Source: CBDCEG01 sp965215775 (GTDB taxonomy: Bacteria > Pseudomonadota > Gammaproteobacteria > Cardiobacteriales > Ostreibacteriaceae). Taken from it: a stretch of 37,831 bases of DNA. Position 1 is the first letter of the stretch, and each line of letters opens with the position of its first letter. A model generated the notes under the pieces. It did no database searches. It was not told where the DNA came from and saw only the letters and a program-made list of their open reading frames with translations. Where the stretch lies: assembly GCA_965215775.1 (NCBI GenBank), contig CBDCEG010000004.1:1-37831 (forward strand), given 5' to 3'. Position numbers and translations under genes: made by a program. Positions 25,329 to 34,028 of this stretch are shown here, one piece after another.

Positions 25329-26183
25329 TTATTTCATACCTTCTTTTAAATATACTTTTTCCTGAATTTCTTTTGCATAATTTATTTCATCAATTAACTC
25401 TTGAAGCACTGGAATATTATCATCTCGCTCAATCATCGTTGACACTTTGCCAAATTTTTTGACTGCGTAAGCATACAAATTCCAAACCTCCTCACGAACA
25501 GGTTGATCGTGAGTATCTATAATTATTTTTCCAGCATAACTATAAGTATGACCCGCCAAATGATGTTGTTTTACATATTTTGGATTTATCTTTGATATAT
25601 ATTCATAAGCATTCCAGCCGTGGTTTTCACAACTCACAAAAATATTATTAATATCTAACATTAACAAGCAGTCCGCCTCTTTACAAAGTGAATTCAGGAA
25701 ATCTGGCTCTGAGATGGTTGTATTTTTAAAACTTACATAAGTTGATGGATTTTCTAATAAAATTCTTCTTCCTAAATAATCTTGGACAATTTTCACTCGC
25801 TCAATAACACTCTTCAAAGACTTTTCGGTATAAGGAACAGGAAGTAAATCATGCAAATTATGTGCACTTCCTTTTACCCAAGCCAAGTGATCTGAAATCC
25901 AAGCAGGCTGAATTCTCTTTTCTAAAGCTTTTATTTTATCTAAATAATCATAATCAATAGGTGTATTTCCAGCAATTGACAAAGACACACCGTGCATAAC
26001 TATTGGGTAATCTTGTCTGATTTTATCAAGATAATAAAGTGGCTTTCCACCATCAACCATAAAATTTTCAGAAATTATTTCAAACCAAGAAATATCTTTA
26101 GGTTTTTGCTCAATAATCTCATCATAATGTTTTGTCCTTAATCCTAAACCAAACCCCAAATAAGGGAATTCTTCATTTGCCAT
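25329..26183 (-). CDS. bufB: BufB: multinuclear non-heme iron-dependent oxidase (MNIO, DUF692)
   Basis: This 284-residue TIM-barrel enzyme of the MNIO family oxidatively modifies cysteines in ribosomally made peptides. Likely iron ligands and neighbours are visible in order: HGVSLSIAG, WISDHLAW, LLENPSTYV, LMLDINNIFV, HHLAGHTYS, IDTHDQPVREEVW and MIERDDN. The length is typical. It follows two six-cysteine precursor genes and overlaps bufC by one base, the standard bufferin order. With bufC disrupted, BufB may lack its partner. Function in copper or other metal handling is known for related operons; the metal here is inference. Confidence 0.93.
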   Translation of the reverse strand: MANEEFPYLGFGLGLRTKHYDEIIEQKPKDISWFEIISENFMVDGGKPLYYLDKIRQDYPIVMHGVSLSIAGNTPIDYDYLDKIKALEKRIQPAWISDHLAWVKGSAHNLHDLLPVPYTEKSLKSVIERVKIVQDYLGRRILLENPSTYVSFKNTTISEPDFLNSLCKEADCLLMLDINNIFVSCENHGWNAYEYISKINPKYVKQHHLAGHTYSYAGKIIIDTHDQPVREEVWNLYAYAVKKFGKVSTMIERDDNIPVLQELIDEINYAKEIQEKVYLKEGMK

Positions 26184-26302
26184 GGTTTCCTCTTTTGTTA
26201 GAAACTTTTAAAAAGTGATAAATATATATAATGAAAAATATAAAAGACTACTTTTGCAGTCCTTTATAGCAATCCACAAAGCTTTATGAAGTATATAAAA
26301 AG

Positions 26303-26611
26303 TTATTTTTTCTTTTTAATTTCTTCAAATTTTCCGCCTTTTGTTTCACAATCAGCTGCAGTTGCAGTCAACCAACCTTTTCCTTTACAAGAATTAGTTC
26401 CAGCACAAGCACCATCAGCTGTTTGACAAGCAGAATGACCTTTGCAAGAATTAATCCCATAACATTTACCCATTTTTTCACTTGTTTTCTCATCGGCAAC
26501 TGCAGTTGTAGCACTCATTCCAAATAATAAACTTGCAGCAGTTAGCGCTAAAGATATTTTTCTTGAACTTTTTAAATTAGTTAATTCATTTGATTTATTT
26601 AATGTTTTCAT
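26303..26611 (-). CDS. Bufferin-like RiPP precursor, six cysteines, Sec-exported
   Basis: The start is set at the ATG at 26611, which has GGAG eight bases upstream; an in-frame upstream ATG (26641) has none. The 102-residue product has an export signal ending near TTAVADEK. The cysteine core runs GKCYGINSCKGHSAC to AGTNSCKGKGW and a last Cys. Cysteine spacing is 5, 5, 6, 5 and 12 residues, the same as in the upstream paralogue. Six-cysteine precursors of this kind belong to the bufferin class modified by BufB/BufC. The lysine-rich end (EEIKKKK) is unmodified sequence. It is second in the operon. Confidence 0.85.
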   Translation of the reverse strand: MKTLNKSNELTNLKSSRKISLALTAASLLFGMSATTAVADEKTSEKMGKCYGINSCKGHSACQTADGACAGTNSCKGKGWLTATAADCETKGGKFEEIKKKK

Positions 26612-26690
26612 ATTATTTCTCCATTTGATTTGTATTTTCAAAATTTAAGTTGGCTCTAATCTAAAATAAAAGCTAACTATTTTGCTTTGT

Positions 26691-26975
26691 CTATTTCATT
26701 GATATAGACATAAATTTACCACCTTTGCTGTTGCAATCAGATTTACTTGATTTAACCCAGCCCTTTCCTTTGCAACTATTTTTTCCTTGGCAAGCATTAC
26801 TTGTGGTTGCACAAGTTGTTTTACCCTTACAACTGTTTACACCGTGGCATTGCCCAACTTTGTCCATCATTTTTCCCTTAGCCATAGAATTATTGCCATC
26901 ACTTGCACAACTTGCTAGTAATAATGCTGCTGTTGCTGCAAGTCCAACTTTTACTTTATTTGTTTTCAAATTCAT
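26691..26975 (-). CDS. Bufferin-like RiPP precursor, six cysteines, lipoprotein-type signal
   Basis: This 94-residue precursor is the first gene of the buf operon, with GGAG before its ATG. The signal ends in LLLASCAS, a lipobox, so the peptide would be lipid-anchored at Cys23. This is unlike its partner, which has an ordinary signal. The core after residue 40 reads GQCHGVNSCKGKTTC to QGKNSCKGKGW plus a final Cys, with spacing 5, 5, 6, 5, 12. The two precursors share the SCKGKGW motif and arose by duplication. The core is a probable metal binder after modification of its cysteines. Confidence 0.83.
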   Translation of the reverse strand: MNLKTNKVKVGLAATAALLLASCASDGNNSMAKGKMMDKVGQCHGVNSCKGKTTCATTSNACQGKNSCKGKGWVKSSKSDCNSKGGKFMSISMK

Positions 26976-27075
26976 ATTTTTTCTCCGTTTAATTAATAAA
27001 TTGTGCAGATTTTATTTCAAATTAAATAACCTACATATCTTAAATACGCACAGAATTTATTTTTAGTTTCAAAAT

Positions 27076-27104
27076 AATTCAAAAAAATATAACTTTTTTG
27101 AATT
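27076..27104. promoter_or_regulatory. 11-bp perfect inverted repeat between the buf operon and the MBL gene
   Basis: AATTCAAAAAA (27076-27086) and TTTTTTGAATT (27094-27104) are separated by 7 bp. A second, wider pair TATAACTT (27088-27095) and AAGTTATA (27119-27126) overlaps it. The position between divergent genes suits an operator for a shared regulator. The AT-richness lowers confidence. Confidence 0.4.
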
Positions 27105-27241
27105 TAACCCATAATTATAAGTTATATATTCAAACTTCAGGTGGTTAAACTAAATTAGCTGAAACTAAACGGACAAAAAAATCGTATCTTCTAATATCAA
27201 CCAATAAAATCTAAATAAAATTTAATAAAACAGAGGAAAAA

Positions 27242-28183
27242 ATGAAATATAAATTAAACAATAAGTTTAAAACTAATCTTGCAACTAGTTTGCTTGCACT
27301 TACTTTAGTAGCTAATAATTCTAATGCTTCAGAAATAAAGCAACAAAGCTGTAAAGGCAAAGGAATTTATTTGCAAGTTCTTGGCTCAGGAGGTCCAGAA
27401 CTACAGGATAAACGAGCTTCCAGCGGTTATCTAATTTGGAAAGATGGAAAAGCAAAGGTAATAATTGATGCAGGAAGTGGATCGGCAGCTAATTTTGGTA
27501 AATCAGGTGCACAAATGTCTGATGTAGATTTAATTTTATTCTCACATTACCATACTGACCACAGTGCAGACTTTGCAACTTATATAAAATCAGTTTTTTT
27601 TGAAGGTAGAAAAAAAGACTTGGCTGTTTTTGGGGCAACAGGAAGTGAACTTTTCCCAAGCACCAAAGAGTTTCTTGAAAGGTATATTGGTAAAAAAGGA
27701 GTTTACCCTTATTTATCAAGATACTTAGGTGATAATGCAAGCTATAAAATCATTTCTAAAAGTATAAAGCCAACAGATAAAATAGATACGCAAAAATACT
27801 TAAAATACAAATTGAAAAGCATAAATGCAGAGCATGGAGCTGTGCCATCTCTAGCTTGGAGCATTATTATAAGTGGTAAGAAAATTACTTTTTCAGGTGA
27901 TAACGGAGGGCATTCAAATAATCTTATAAAACTTGCAAAATCATCAGATTTCTTAATTATTCATAACGCTATTCCAAACCATACAACAGGCTTTGTTAGA
28001 AAGCTACATATGACTCCTGACCGAATTGGGGAAATCGCAAAAAAATCTAAAGTGAAAAGAGTTCTACTTTCGCATTTTATGCAAAGAACTCTTAAAAATA
28101 TGCCAGAAACAATTGATTTAATTAAACAAAACTATAAAAGTGAACTTTTGTTAGCTAATGATTTAAGTTGTTACAAAATTTAA
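27242..28183 (+). CDS. Exported metallo-beta-lactamase-fold hydrolase
   Basis: This 313-residue protein has a Sec signal peptide (about residues 1-29, ending NSNASEIK). The mature part is an MBL fold of the RNase Z/arylsulfatase-like type: VLGSGGPELQ, IIDAGSGSAANFG, metal motif SHYHTDHSADF (HxHxDH), ITFSGDNGG, and a late histidine in LSHFM. It should bind two metal ions, commonly zinc, in the periplasm. Its substrate is unknown. It starts divergently from the buf operon and overlaps the upstream ORF extension of the DoxX gene. An oddity is that the mature N-terminus carries SCKGKG, the same six residues as in both bufferin precursors. Confidence 0.87.
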   Translation: MKYKLNNKFKTNLATSLLALTLVANNSNASEIKQQSCKGKGIYLQVLGSGGPELQDKRASSGYLIWKDGKAKVIIDAGSGSAANFGKSGAQMSDVDLILFSHYHTDHSADFATYIKSVFFEGRKKDLAVFGATGSELFPSTKEFLERYIGKKGVYPYLSRYLGDNASYKIISKSIKPTDKIDTQKYLKYKLKSINAEHGAVPSLAWSIIISGKKITFSGDNGGHSNNLIKLAKSSDFLIIHNAIPNHTTGFVRKLHMTPDRIGEIAKKSKVKRVLLSHFMQRTLKNMPETIDLIKQNYKSELLLANDLSCYKI

Positions 28184-28209
28184 AAACACCAATTAATGAG
28201 GAAAATAAA

Positions 28210-28728
28210 ATGAAAAATATATTCAAATTTTATGATGCATTTTTTAATAAAATCAGTTTAATATTACAACCCTTGACCTTGCTTGCTATTCGCCTTTATT
28301 TGGCAAATGTTTTTTTCAAAGCTGGAATACAAAAAATAACCCACTGGGATACAACCCTTTATTTATTTCAATATGAATATAATACTCCTTTAATTCCATT
28401 TGAAATTGCGGCAATTATGGGAACTGCTACTGAAATATTAATTCCAATAGCCTTGGTTTTGGGAGTTCTAACTAGGTTTCACGCAACAGTTTTATTTATA
28501 TTTAATATTGTTGCTGTTTATTCTTACCAAAGTGCTTTACTCAAAGGAGGAATTGGCTTAGTTAGTATGGATGAAATAACTTATGGCATTTCATTTCCAA
28601 GTGGTTTTGAACAACATTTGGGCTGGGGAATGATGATGCTTGTTTTAGTTATTTTTGGTTCTGGAAAAATAGCTGTATCTGAATTTTTTAATAGAAATAA
28701 ACAGCAAAATATTAATAATAAATATTAG
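28210..28728 (+). CDS. DoxX-family membrane protein
   Basis: The start is set at 28210, where GAGG precedes the ATG by eight bases; an upstream in-frame start overlaps the MBL gene. The 172-residue product has four transmembrane segments in DoxX style, with the conserved first helix RLYLANVFFKAGIQKI and a later EILIPIALVLGVLTRF. DoxX-family membrane proteins are frequent neighbours of MNIO/bufferin operons, where they are thought to take part in redox chemistry or electron supply. Together with the MBL gene it forms a two-gene unit divergent from the buf operon. Confidence 0.85.
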   Translation: MKNIFKFYDAFFNKISLILQPLTLLAIRLYLANVFFKAGIQKITHWDTTLYLFQYEYNTPLIPFEIAAIMGTATEILIPIALVLGVLTRFHATVLFIFNIVAVYSYQSALLKGGIGLVSMDEITYGISFPSGFEQHLGWGMMMLVLVIFGSGKIAVSEFFNRNKQQNINNKY

Positions 28729-28906
28729 TGATTAATACTCTCAATTTTGGTATCTAAATTTTACCCAAAAAATTTAGATGAATGCTAAAAAATAAAACAA
28801 TACATAAGTAGATAAGGTAAATTATATGAATAATGCTTTTGACTTATAGCTAAGTCTATATATTATATTTTCTAAGTTGAAATTATAAAAAAACAAAAGA
28901 GGTTTT

Positions 28907-30574
28907 ATGGCACAGTATGTTTACACAATGCAAGGAGTTGGGAAAATAGTTCCACCTGAAAAGTATATTTTAAAAGATATTCACTTATCATTTTTTCATG
29001 GGGCAAAAATTGGGGTTTTAGGGCTAAATGGTTCTGGAAAATCAACTTTGCTTCGTATAATGGCAGGAATTGATACTGATATTATTGGTGAAGCTAGAGC
29101 GCAAACTGGTTTAAACATTGGTTATTTACCTCAAGAACCTGTTCTTGACGATAGTAAAACCGTTAGAGAAATTGTTGAAGAAGCATTATCGCATATCAAA
29201 GAAGTGCAAAATGAATTAGAACAAGTCTATGCCGATTATGCCGAACCTGATGCTGATTTTGATAAGCTTGCAAAACGCCAAGCAGAATTAGAAAATATAA
29301 TCTCAACAGCTGATGCTCATAATTTGGATAGAAACTTAGAAGTTGCTGCTGATGCACTTCGTTTGCCTCCTTGGGACTCAAATATTAAGCATTTATCAGG
29401 TGGTGAAAGACGCCGAGTTGCTCTTTGTAGATTATTATTATCTGCTCCAGATATGCTTTTGCTTGATGAACCAACTAACCATTTGGATGCTGAATCTGTT
29501 GCTTGGTTGGAAAGATTTTTGCACGATTACAAAGGAACTGTTGTTGCTGTAACTCACGATAGATATTTTTTAGATAATGTTGCTGGTTGGATTTTAGAAT
29601 TGGATAGAGGGCAAGGAATTCCTTGGGAAGGAAATTATAGCTCTTGGTTAGAGCAAAAAGAAAATAGACTTGCTACCGAAGAAAAACAAGCTTCTAATTT
29701 ACAAAAAACAATTAAACAAGAATTAGAATGGGTTAGACAAAATCCAAAAGGCAGAAGAGCTAAAAATAAAGCAAGGCTTGCAAGATTTGATGAGTTATCT
29801 AGCCAAGAGTTTCAAAAAAGAAATGAAACGCAATCTCTTTATATTCCTCCAGGTCCAAGACTTGGGAATAAAGTTGTTTTGGCTGAAGGCTTACAAAAAA
29901 CATTTGGAGAAAAATTACTTTACGATAATTTAAGTTTTAACTTACCAAAAGGCGGAATTGTTGGGATTATCGGACCTAATGGGGCAGGTAAATCAACTTT
30001 GTTTAATATGATAGCAGGCGTTGAAAAACCAGATGGTGGAACGATTGAAATAGGTGAAACAGTTGAACTTTCTTATATAAGTCAGTCAAGAGATGATTTG
30101 GAAGATGAAAAAACTGTTTGGGAAGCAATTTCAGATGGCTTGGATATTATTCAAATTGGAACTGTGCAATTAAATTCTAGAGCTTATATTGGTAGGTTTA
30201 ACTTCAAAGGCTCGGATCAACAAAAACACGTAAAAGACTTATCTGGTGGAGAAAGAAATAGACTACATTTAGCCAAAACTTTGAAAAAAGGTGGGAATTT
30301 ATTATTACTAGATGAACCTACAAATGACTTAGATGTTGAAACTTTGCGTGCTTTGGAAGAGGCTGTTTTAGTTTACCCAGGTTGTGCAGTTATAATTTCT
30401 CACGATAGATGGTTTTTGGATAGAGTTGCAACGCATATACTTGCTTTTGAAGGAGATTCTAATGCAGTATGGTTTGAAGGTGGTTATTCTGATTATGAAG
30501 ATGATCGTAAAAAACGCCTTGGAATGGATGCAAATCAACCTGTTAAAATTAAATATAAGAAACTAAAAATTTAA
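28907..30574 (+). CDS. ettA: ABC-F translation factor EttA
   Basis: This 555-residue soluble protein with two ABC domains has the same length as E. coli EttA. The first has Walker A GLNGSGKSTL, signature LSGGERRRVAL and Walker B LLLDEPTNHLD. The second has GPNGAGKSTL, LSGGERNRLHL and LLLDEPTNDLD. The N-terminus MAQYVYTMQGVGKIVPPEKYIL is diagnostic of EttA rather than Uup or YheS. It binds the ribosomal E site and gates the first elongation step according to the ADP/ATP ratio. The ribosome site AGAGG lies upstream. A secretion-type gene follows after only 8 bp. Confidence 0.97.
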   Translation: MAQYVYTMQGVGKIVPPEKYILKDIHLSFFHGAKIGVLGLNGSGKSTLLRIMAGIDTDIIGEARAQTGLNIGYLPQEPVLDDSKTVREIVEEALSHIKEVQNELEQVYADYAEPDADFDKLAKRQAELENIISTADAHNLDRNLEVAADALRLPPWDSNIKHLSGGERRRVALCRLLLSAPDMLLLDEPTNHLDAESVAWLERFLHDYKGTVVAVTHDRYFLDNVAGWILELDRGQGIPWEGNYSSWLEQKENRLATEEKQASNLQKTIKQELEWVRQNPKGRRAKNKARLARFDELSSQEFQKRNETQSLYIPPGPRLGNKVVLAEGLQKTFGEKLLYDNLSFNLPKGGIVGIIGPNGAGKSTLFNMIAGVEKPDGGTIEIGETVELSYISQSRDDLEDEKTVWEAISDGLDIIQIGTVQLNSRAYIGRFNFKGSDQQKHVKDLSGGERNRLHLAKTLKKGGNLLLLDEPTNDLDVETLRALEEAVLVYPGCAVIISHDRWFLDRVATHILAFEGDSNAVWFEGGYSDYEDDRKKRLGMDANQPVKIKYKKLKI

Positions 30575-30582
30575 AAAAACAA

Positions 30583-31584
30583 ATGAATACTTATAAAATC
30601 AATACAAGTATTAATTTAATGTCAGATTTTATATTAGACAGTAAAATTAATATGGCTTTTGAAAAAGATATTGCAAAACAAGCAAAACTAAGCAGTAAAG
30701 CTAATATAATTAAGTTTAATGCTGAAGATATAGTTGATAAAATAAAAACTTTGGTAGGAGAAAAGAAATTATATTTAATTGTTGACTGTGCAGTTAATAG
30801 GGATTTTAAACCATTATATTATTCAGAAAATGAAGTGCAAATTTTAATGGCAGATAGATATCTTAAGATGTTTAAAAAATCAGCAGCTTATCTTATGAAG
30901 TTAGACTTGGATAGTTTTTTTAATCAAAGAGAAGCTGTAGAGTTTATTATACAATCAATTGGGCAAAACTGGGCAACTTTTGTGATAAGTGATAAGAGCT
31001 TAAAAGACTTATCCGTTGAGCTTAAAAAAATAATCAATATTCGTAATGAATATTCTGGGAATTATGTATTGTATAGATTTTATGACCCAAGGAGGCTGGA
31101 TACATTTTTTGATGCATTAATTTTAAAAGAGTGGTTAATTATCACGAATAAAATTGGCGGAACTTTATTTACTTTAGTAGATGAAGCAATAAAAAGTTAT
31201 GACTTTAGTTGTGATAACTTTAAAAAAGAAAGTGAAAATAATATAGGTGATGAAGATTTTAGATTTAGTTATGATTTTGCTAAACGGCTAGAGCTAATAA
31301 AACTTAATGAATATTTTGACGAATGTGTTAAAGATTTATGTGATATTAACTATGAAAATAATTACCCCAGTGACAAAAAGAAATACAAAGCATTTGTAAA
31401 AGTAGTTTATGAGCAAGCAGTAAAATTTGGTTTAGATAATGAAAAATATGCTTTTGGGTTAATGTTGCTATGGCACTTTGAGGGGGTTAATTTAGCTAAA
31501 GACTATAAATTTATGAGAATGTTATCAAATAATGATATTTGCTCAAGAGAAAAATATTTAGAAATAAGAAGGAAGTTAAGCTAA
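30583..31584 (+). CDS. DUF4123 protein, probable T6SS effector adaptor
   Basis: This 333-residue protein has a DUF4123-like N-terminal half: KLYLIVDCAVNR, YLMKLDLDSF, IGQNWATFVISDKSL and the hallmark YVLYRFYDPRRLDTFF near residues 163-178. DUF4123 proteins (Tap/TEC) load toxic cargo onto VgrG spikes of type VI secretion systems and usually sit just upstream of their effector. The next gene fits that place (45 bp away). The C-terminal half is charged and unrecognised. It starts 8 bp after ettA without a clear ribosome site. No other T6SS gene is in the window. Confidence 0.8.
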   Translation: MNTYKINTSINLMSDFILDSKINMAFEKDIAKQAKLSSKANIIKFNAEDIVDKIKTLVGEKKLYLIVDCAVNRDFKPLYYSENEVQILMADRYLKMFKKSAAYLMKLDLDSFFNQREAVEFIIQSIGQNWATFVISDKSLKDLSVELKKIINIRNEYSGNYVLYRFYDPRRLDTFFDALILKEWLIITNKIGGTLFTLVDEAIKSYDFSCDNFKKESENNIGDEDFRFSYDFAKRLELIKLNEYFDECVKDLCDINYENNYPSDKKKYKAFVKVVYEQAVKFGLDNEKYAFGLMLLWHFEGVNLAKDYKFMRMLSNNDICSREKYLEIRRKLS

Positions 31585-31629
31585 TTTATAAGTTTGATTA
31601 TAAAATAATAATAATTTGAGGTTAGAGTT

Positions 31630-33918
31630 ATGGGGATAGGAGAATATAAGTGTACAGAAGAAGGAATAAAAAAAATACAGAAAGCTTTTGAAGAAGATTT
31701 TAATAAAAAAAATCCACAAGAAAAAACCGCCAATAAAGAAGCTCTTAAAAAATTAGATAATAAGCGTGATACAGTTGCTGGAGGTCTTGCTTCTGCAAGT
31801 TGTTGTCTAAAAATAAGAAATTGGACAATAAAGCAAGTAAATAAAATAGATAACAAAGAAAGACCATACATATTAAATATAACTGATGACAAAGGAAAAG
31901 AAGTTGCTTCAACTGATCAAGAAAAACTAAAAGTTAAAACTTATAATTATAACACAAACCCTGCAAAACCTATTTTTCATAAACAGCACCATTTATATGT
32001 TGTTTTGCCCGAAGAGGAAGGTCAAAATGTAAAAATAAAAGTAAGTTATAATTTATCTCATAAAGGAACTAAATGCACTCATAAGGTAATCGCCGATAAT
32101 TTAGTAAAGAATGAAGAAAAAGATTTAGGTGATTTAGGAGAGCATACTAGTTTTTTTGAAATTGATAATGAAGGTCATATATTAGATTCTAAAAAACTAA
32201 AACAAGGTGATAAACAAGATAAAATCTCAAAATTAAAAAGAAAAATTGAAAGACTAAAAAAGAAAATGAAGTTTTTAGAGCCGTATGGGAAACCTGGTGG
32301 TTATGCGGCAATTCAAGAGTTTAAGGGTAAGTATTTTAAAACTATTACATTTAATACCCCCAATTCTAAATGCTTTAGAGATGTTGCCAGAGAACAATAT
32401 TTTTCAATAGAAGAGCAAATAAATATTTTGGATGACAAACTTTATATAGAGGAGCATTACCAAGAAAAATACGAAGAAATTTCTGAAAAAATCAAAAAAA
32501 AGAGAGCTTACATATCAACTATAACATCTTCCTATAATTACAATAAAAGTGCGGTTTTTTTAAGTGAAATGAGGGTGTCTAAGATAGAGTGGGAAAAAGC
32601 ATCTATAGGGAGGTATCAACCTATACAAGATATAAACGATTATAACCATATGCGTCAAGATGGTTTTAGGGAGGCATTAAGAATCGGTTATAACGAATTG
32701 GAACAACTGTTTAATGAGTTTAATGATTTAGACTATGGGCGTCCTGATAGTTTACCCAGCATGATAAAAAGGCTTATTTTTCAATCACCATCATTAGGAA
32801 ATGAAATAAAAGTCCGCCCAACTGGTGTTGATGGCTATCCAGATATACCCTTAGCAAGTGTTTATGCTTTTATTCCTATTGATGTGTCAGGTAGTGCTGG
32901 TTTTTCACTTACTTTTAGTTCCAAAAATGGCAAATCCTCTATTGACACTTCAGCAGACGGGTCAATTGAGATATCTTCAGGAAATAAAAAATACTCATAT
33001 TCATACTCAAGAGAGAAAGAAGTTAATAAGCATAAAGGGGTATCTAAAAAACCAGGCTTAGTTCCTAATTTGATTAGAAATATTAATAAAATAAGTGAGT
33101 TCTTACCAATAGGTCGTGGTAAGGTTGGGTTTAAATTTCCTTTTAGTATTGAGCTAAAACTTGATGGGAAGAGCCAAGAGAATTTAAAAAGTTACAATTT
33201 GACAATGGCGTCAGAAGTTAAAATTGAAATAAGAACTAAACCTGAAATAACCATAAGTATTTTAAGTTTTTTAATAAAAAAACTATACTTTTTGCCAGGT
33301 GGTTTTATCTTTGCTCCTATATTATCCATTGCAGAGCAACGAGGGAATATTTCGGTTAATTTTTTTGTAAAAGGAGATTTGGGACTTGATATTGAGTTTA
33401 ATAACGGTAAGTTTTCCAAATTTGAGACTGAAAGCTCAGATGAAAAAAATGATGATTTATTAGATATAGCAGAAAAAGGCAGTATTTCATTTGGCATAAA
33501 GGGGGTGGCAAAAGCTGAAATTGACATTGATAACTTTATAATGGAGTTTAAAGCTAAAGTTGGAGTCAAGGCTAGTGCTAGTGCGAAATACAAGTTAGCG
33601 ATAAAAAAGGAAAAGGGCAAAACAAATAAAGGAGAAGACAAGAGTAAAGATTATTTAAGCTTCAGTGCTACCTTTTCTGGGCTAGTTTTAACAGCTATGG
33701 TTTATAAAGAAAACCTATCTAACGCTAAAACTGATGGGAATGATGAGGATGGTGACCTAAAAAATGAACAAAAAATACATTCAGTAAAAGGGGAGTGTGT
33801 TTTATTTAAGTCTGATGAACCATTTTTTGAAAAAAGATTTAAGCTTCCTGAGTTAGGTAGCCCTGATTATGGAATACAATGCTCTTCATTAGAGGAAGTT
33901 TTTGATAAGCTAATATAA
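31630..33918 (+). CDS. Putative T6SS effector (unrecognised, 762 aa)
   Basis: I do not recognise the family. Residues 1-70 are charged and helical, with a CC pair (ASASCCLKIRNWTI). Residues about 80-160 look like a beta-sandwich (KQHHLYVVLPEEE, VKIKVSYNLSH), and residues about 198-225 are a basic coiled coil (KLKRKIERLKKKMKFLEP). From about 400 on, beta-rich sequence (GSAGFSLTFSSKNG) is followed by a hydrophobic stretch near 538-570 (ITISILSFLIKKLYFLPGG). Alternating-strand sequence (KAKVGVKASASAKYKLAI) follows. There is no signal peptide, as expected for T6SS cargo. A membrane-acting toxin would fit the hydrophobic/beta C-terminus, but that is inference from context: DUF4123 adaptor before, exported paralogues after. 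Confidence 0.55.
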   Translation: MGIGEYKCTEEGIKKIQKAFEEDFNKKNPQEKTANKEALKKLDNKRDTVAGGLASASCCLKIRNWTIKQVNKIDNKERPYILNITDDKGKEVASTDQEKLKVKTYNYNTNPAKPIFHKQHHLYVVLPEEEGQNVKIKVSYNLSHKGTKCTHKVIADNLVKNEEKDLGDLGEHTSFFEIDNEGHILDSKKLKQGDKQDKISKLKRKIERLKKKMKFLEPYGKPGGYAAIQEFKGKYFKTITFNTPNSKCFRDVAREQYFSIEEQINILDDKLYIEEHYQEKYEEISEKIKKKRAYISTITSSYNYNKSAVFLSEMRVSKIEWEKASIGRYQPIQDINDYNHMRQDGFREALRIGYNELEQLFNEFNDLDYGRPDSLPSMIKRLIFQSPSLGNEIKVRPTGVDGYPDIPLASVYAFIPIDVSGSAGFSLTFSSKNGKSSIDTSADGSIEISSGNKKYSYSYSREKEVNKHKGVSKKPGLVPNLIRNINKISEFLPIGRGKVGFKFPFSIELKLDGKSQENLKSYNLTMASEVKIEIRTKPEITISILSFLIKKLYFLPGGFIFAPILSIAEQRGNISVNFFVKGDLGLDIEFNNGKFSKFETESSDEKNDDLLDIAEKGSISFGIKGVAKAEIDIDNFIMEFKAKVGVKASASAKYKLAIKKEKGKTNKGEDKSKDYLSFSATFSGLVLTAMVYKENLSNAKTDGNDEDGDLKNEQKIHSVKGECVLFKSDEPFFEKRFKLPELGSPDYGIQCSSLEEVFDKLI

Positions 33919-33949
33919 ATGTAAATGATAGGCTATGAGCTATAAATCA

Positions 33950-34016
33950 CAAATAAAATATAAAATATAAAATATAAATATAAATATAAATATAAATATA
34001 AAATATAAATATAAAT
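33950..34016 (+). repeat. AT hexanucleotide (TATAAA-like) repeat tract before the first putative immunity gene
   Basis: The 67-bp tract is built almost wholly of TATAAA-type units with occasional one-base insertions. It ends directly at the AAGGAGG ribosome site (34017-34023) of the next gene. Such tracts change length by slippage and could alter spacing or folding at the translation start. Confidence 0.75.
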
Positions 34017-34028
34017 AAGGAGGTATAA

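Larger units (their letters stand above)
23433..25329 (-). pseudogene. bufC: BufC-like (DUF2063) partner protein, split by IS30 copy 2
   Basis: The N-terminal part (25329 down to the IS at 24785) encodes about 180 residues of a DUF2063 protein (DIYKDAYKFRLVDVLFEDF, MAFDYVEKYPSTSFSIRNFG). The C-terminal part lies beyond the element (PLAWVMWRQNLNPTWYSLD to KKPQIVK, ending at 23433). Removing the IS and one CAT target copy gives an exact in-frame junction (AINDDNIEEKPVK). The intact protein would be about 275 residues, normal for the family. BufC partners the MNIO enzyme BufB and presents the precursor peptide. The start overlaps the bufB stop by one base. As written the product stops two codons inside the IS, leaving 182 residues that may still hold the N-terminal domain. 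Confidence 0.85.

Noticed and set aside
27150..27200. ECF-sigma-like promoter (TGAAAC...CGTATC) before the MBL gene
   Set aside because: The match is loose and the AT-rich context makes chance hits likely; there is no sigma factor gene beside it.
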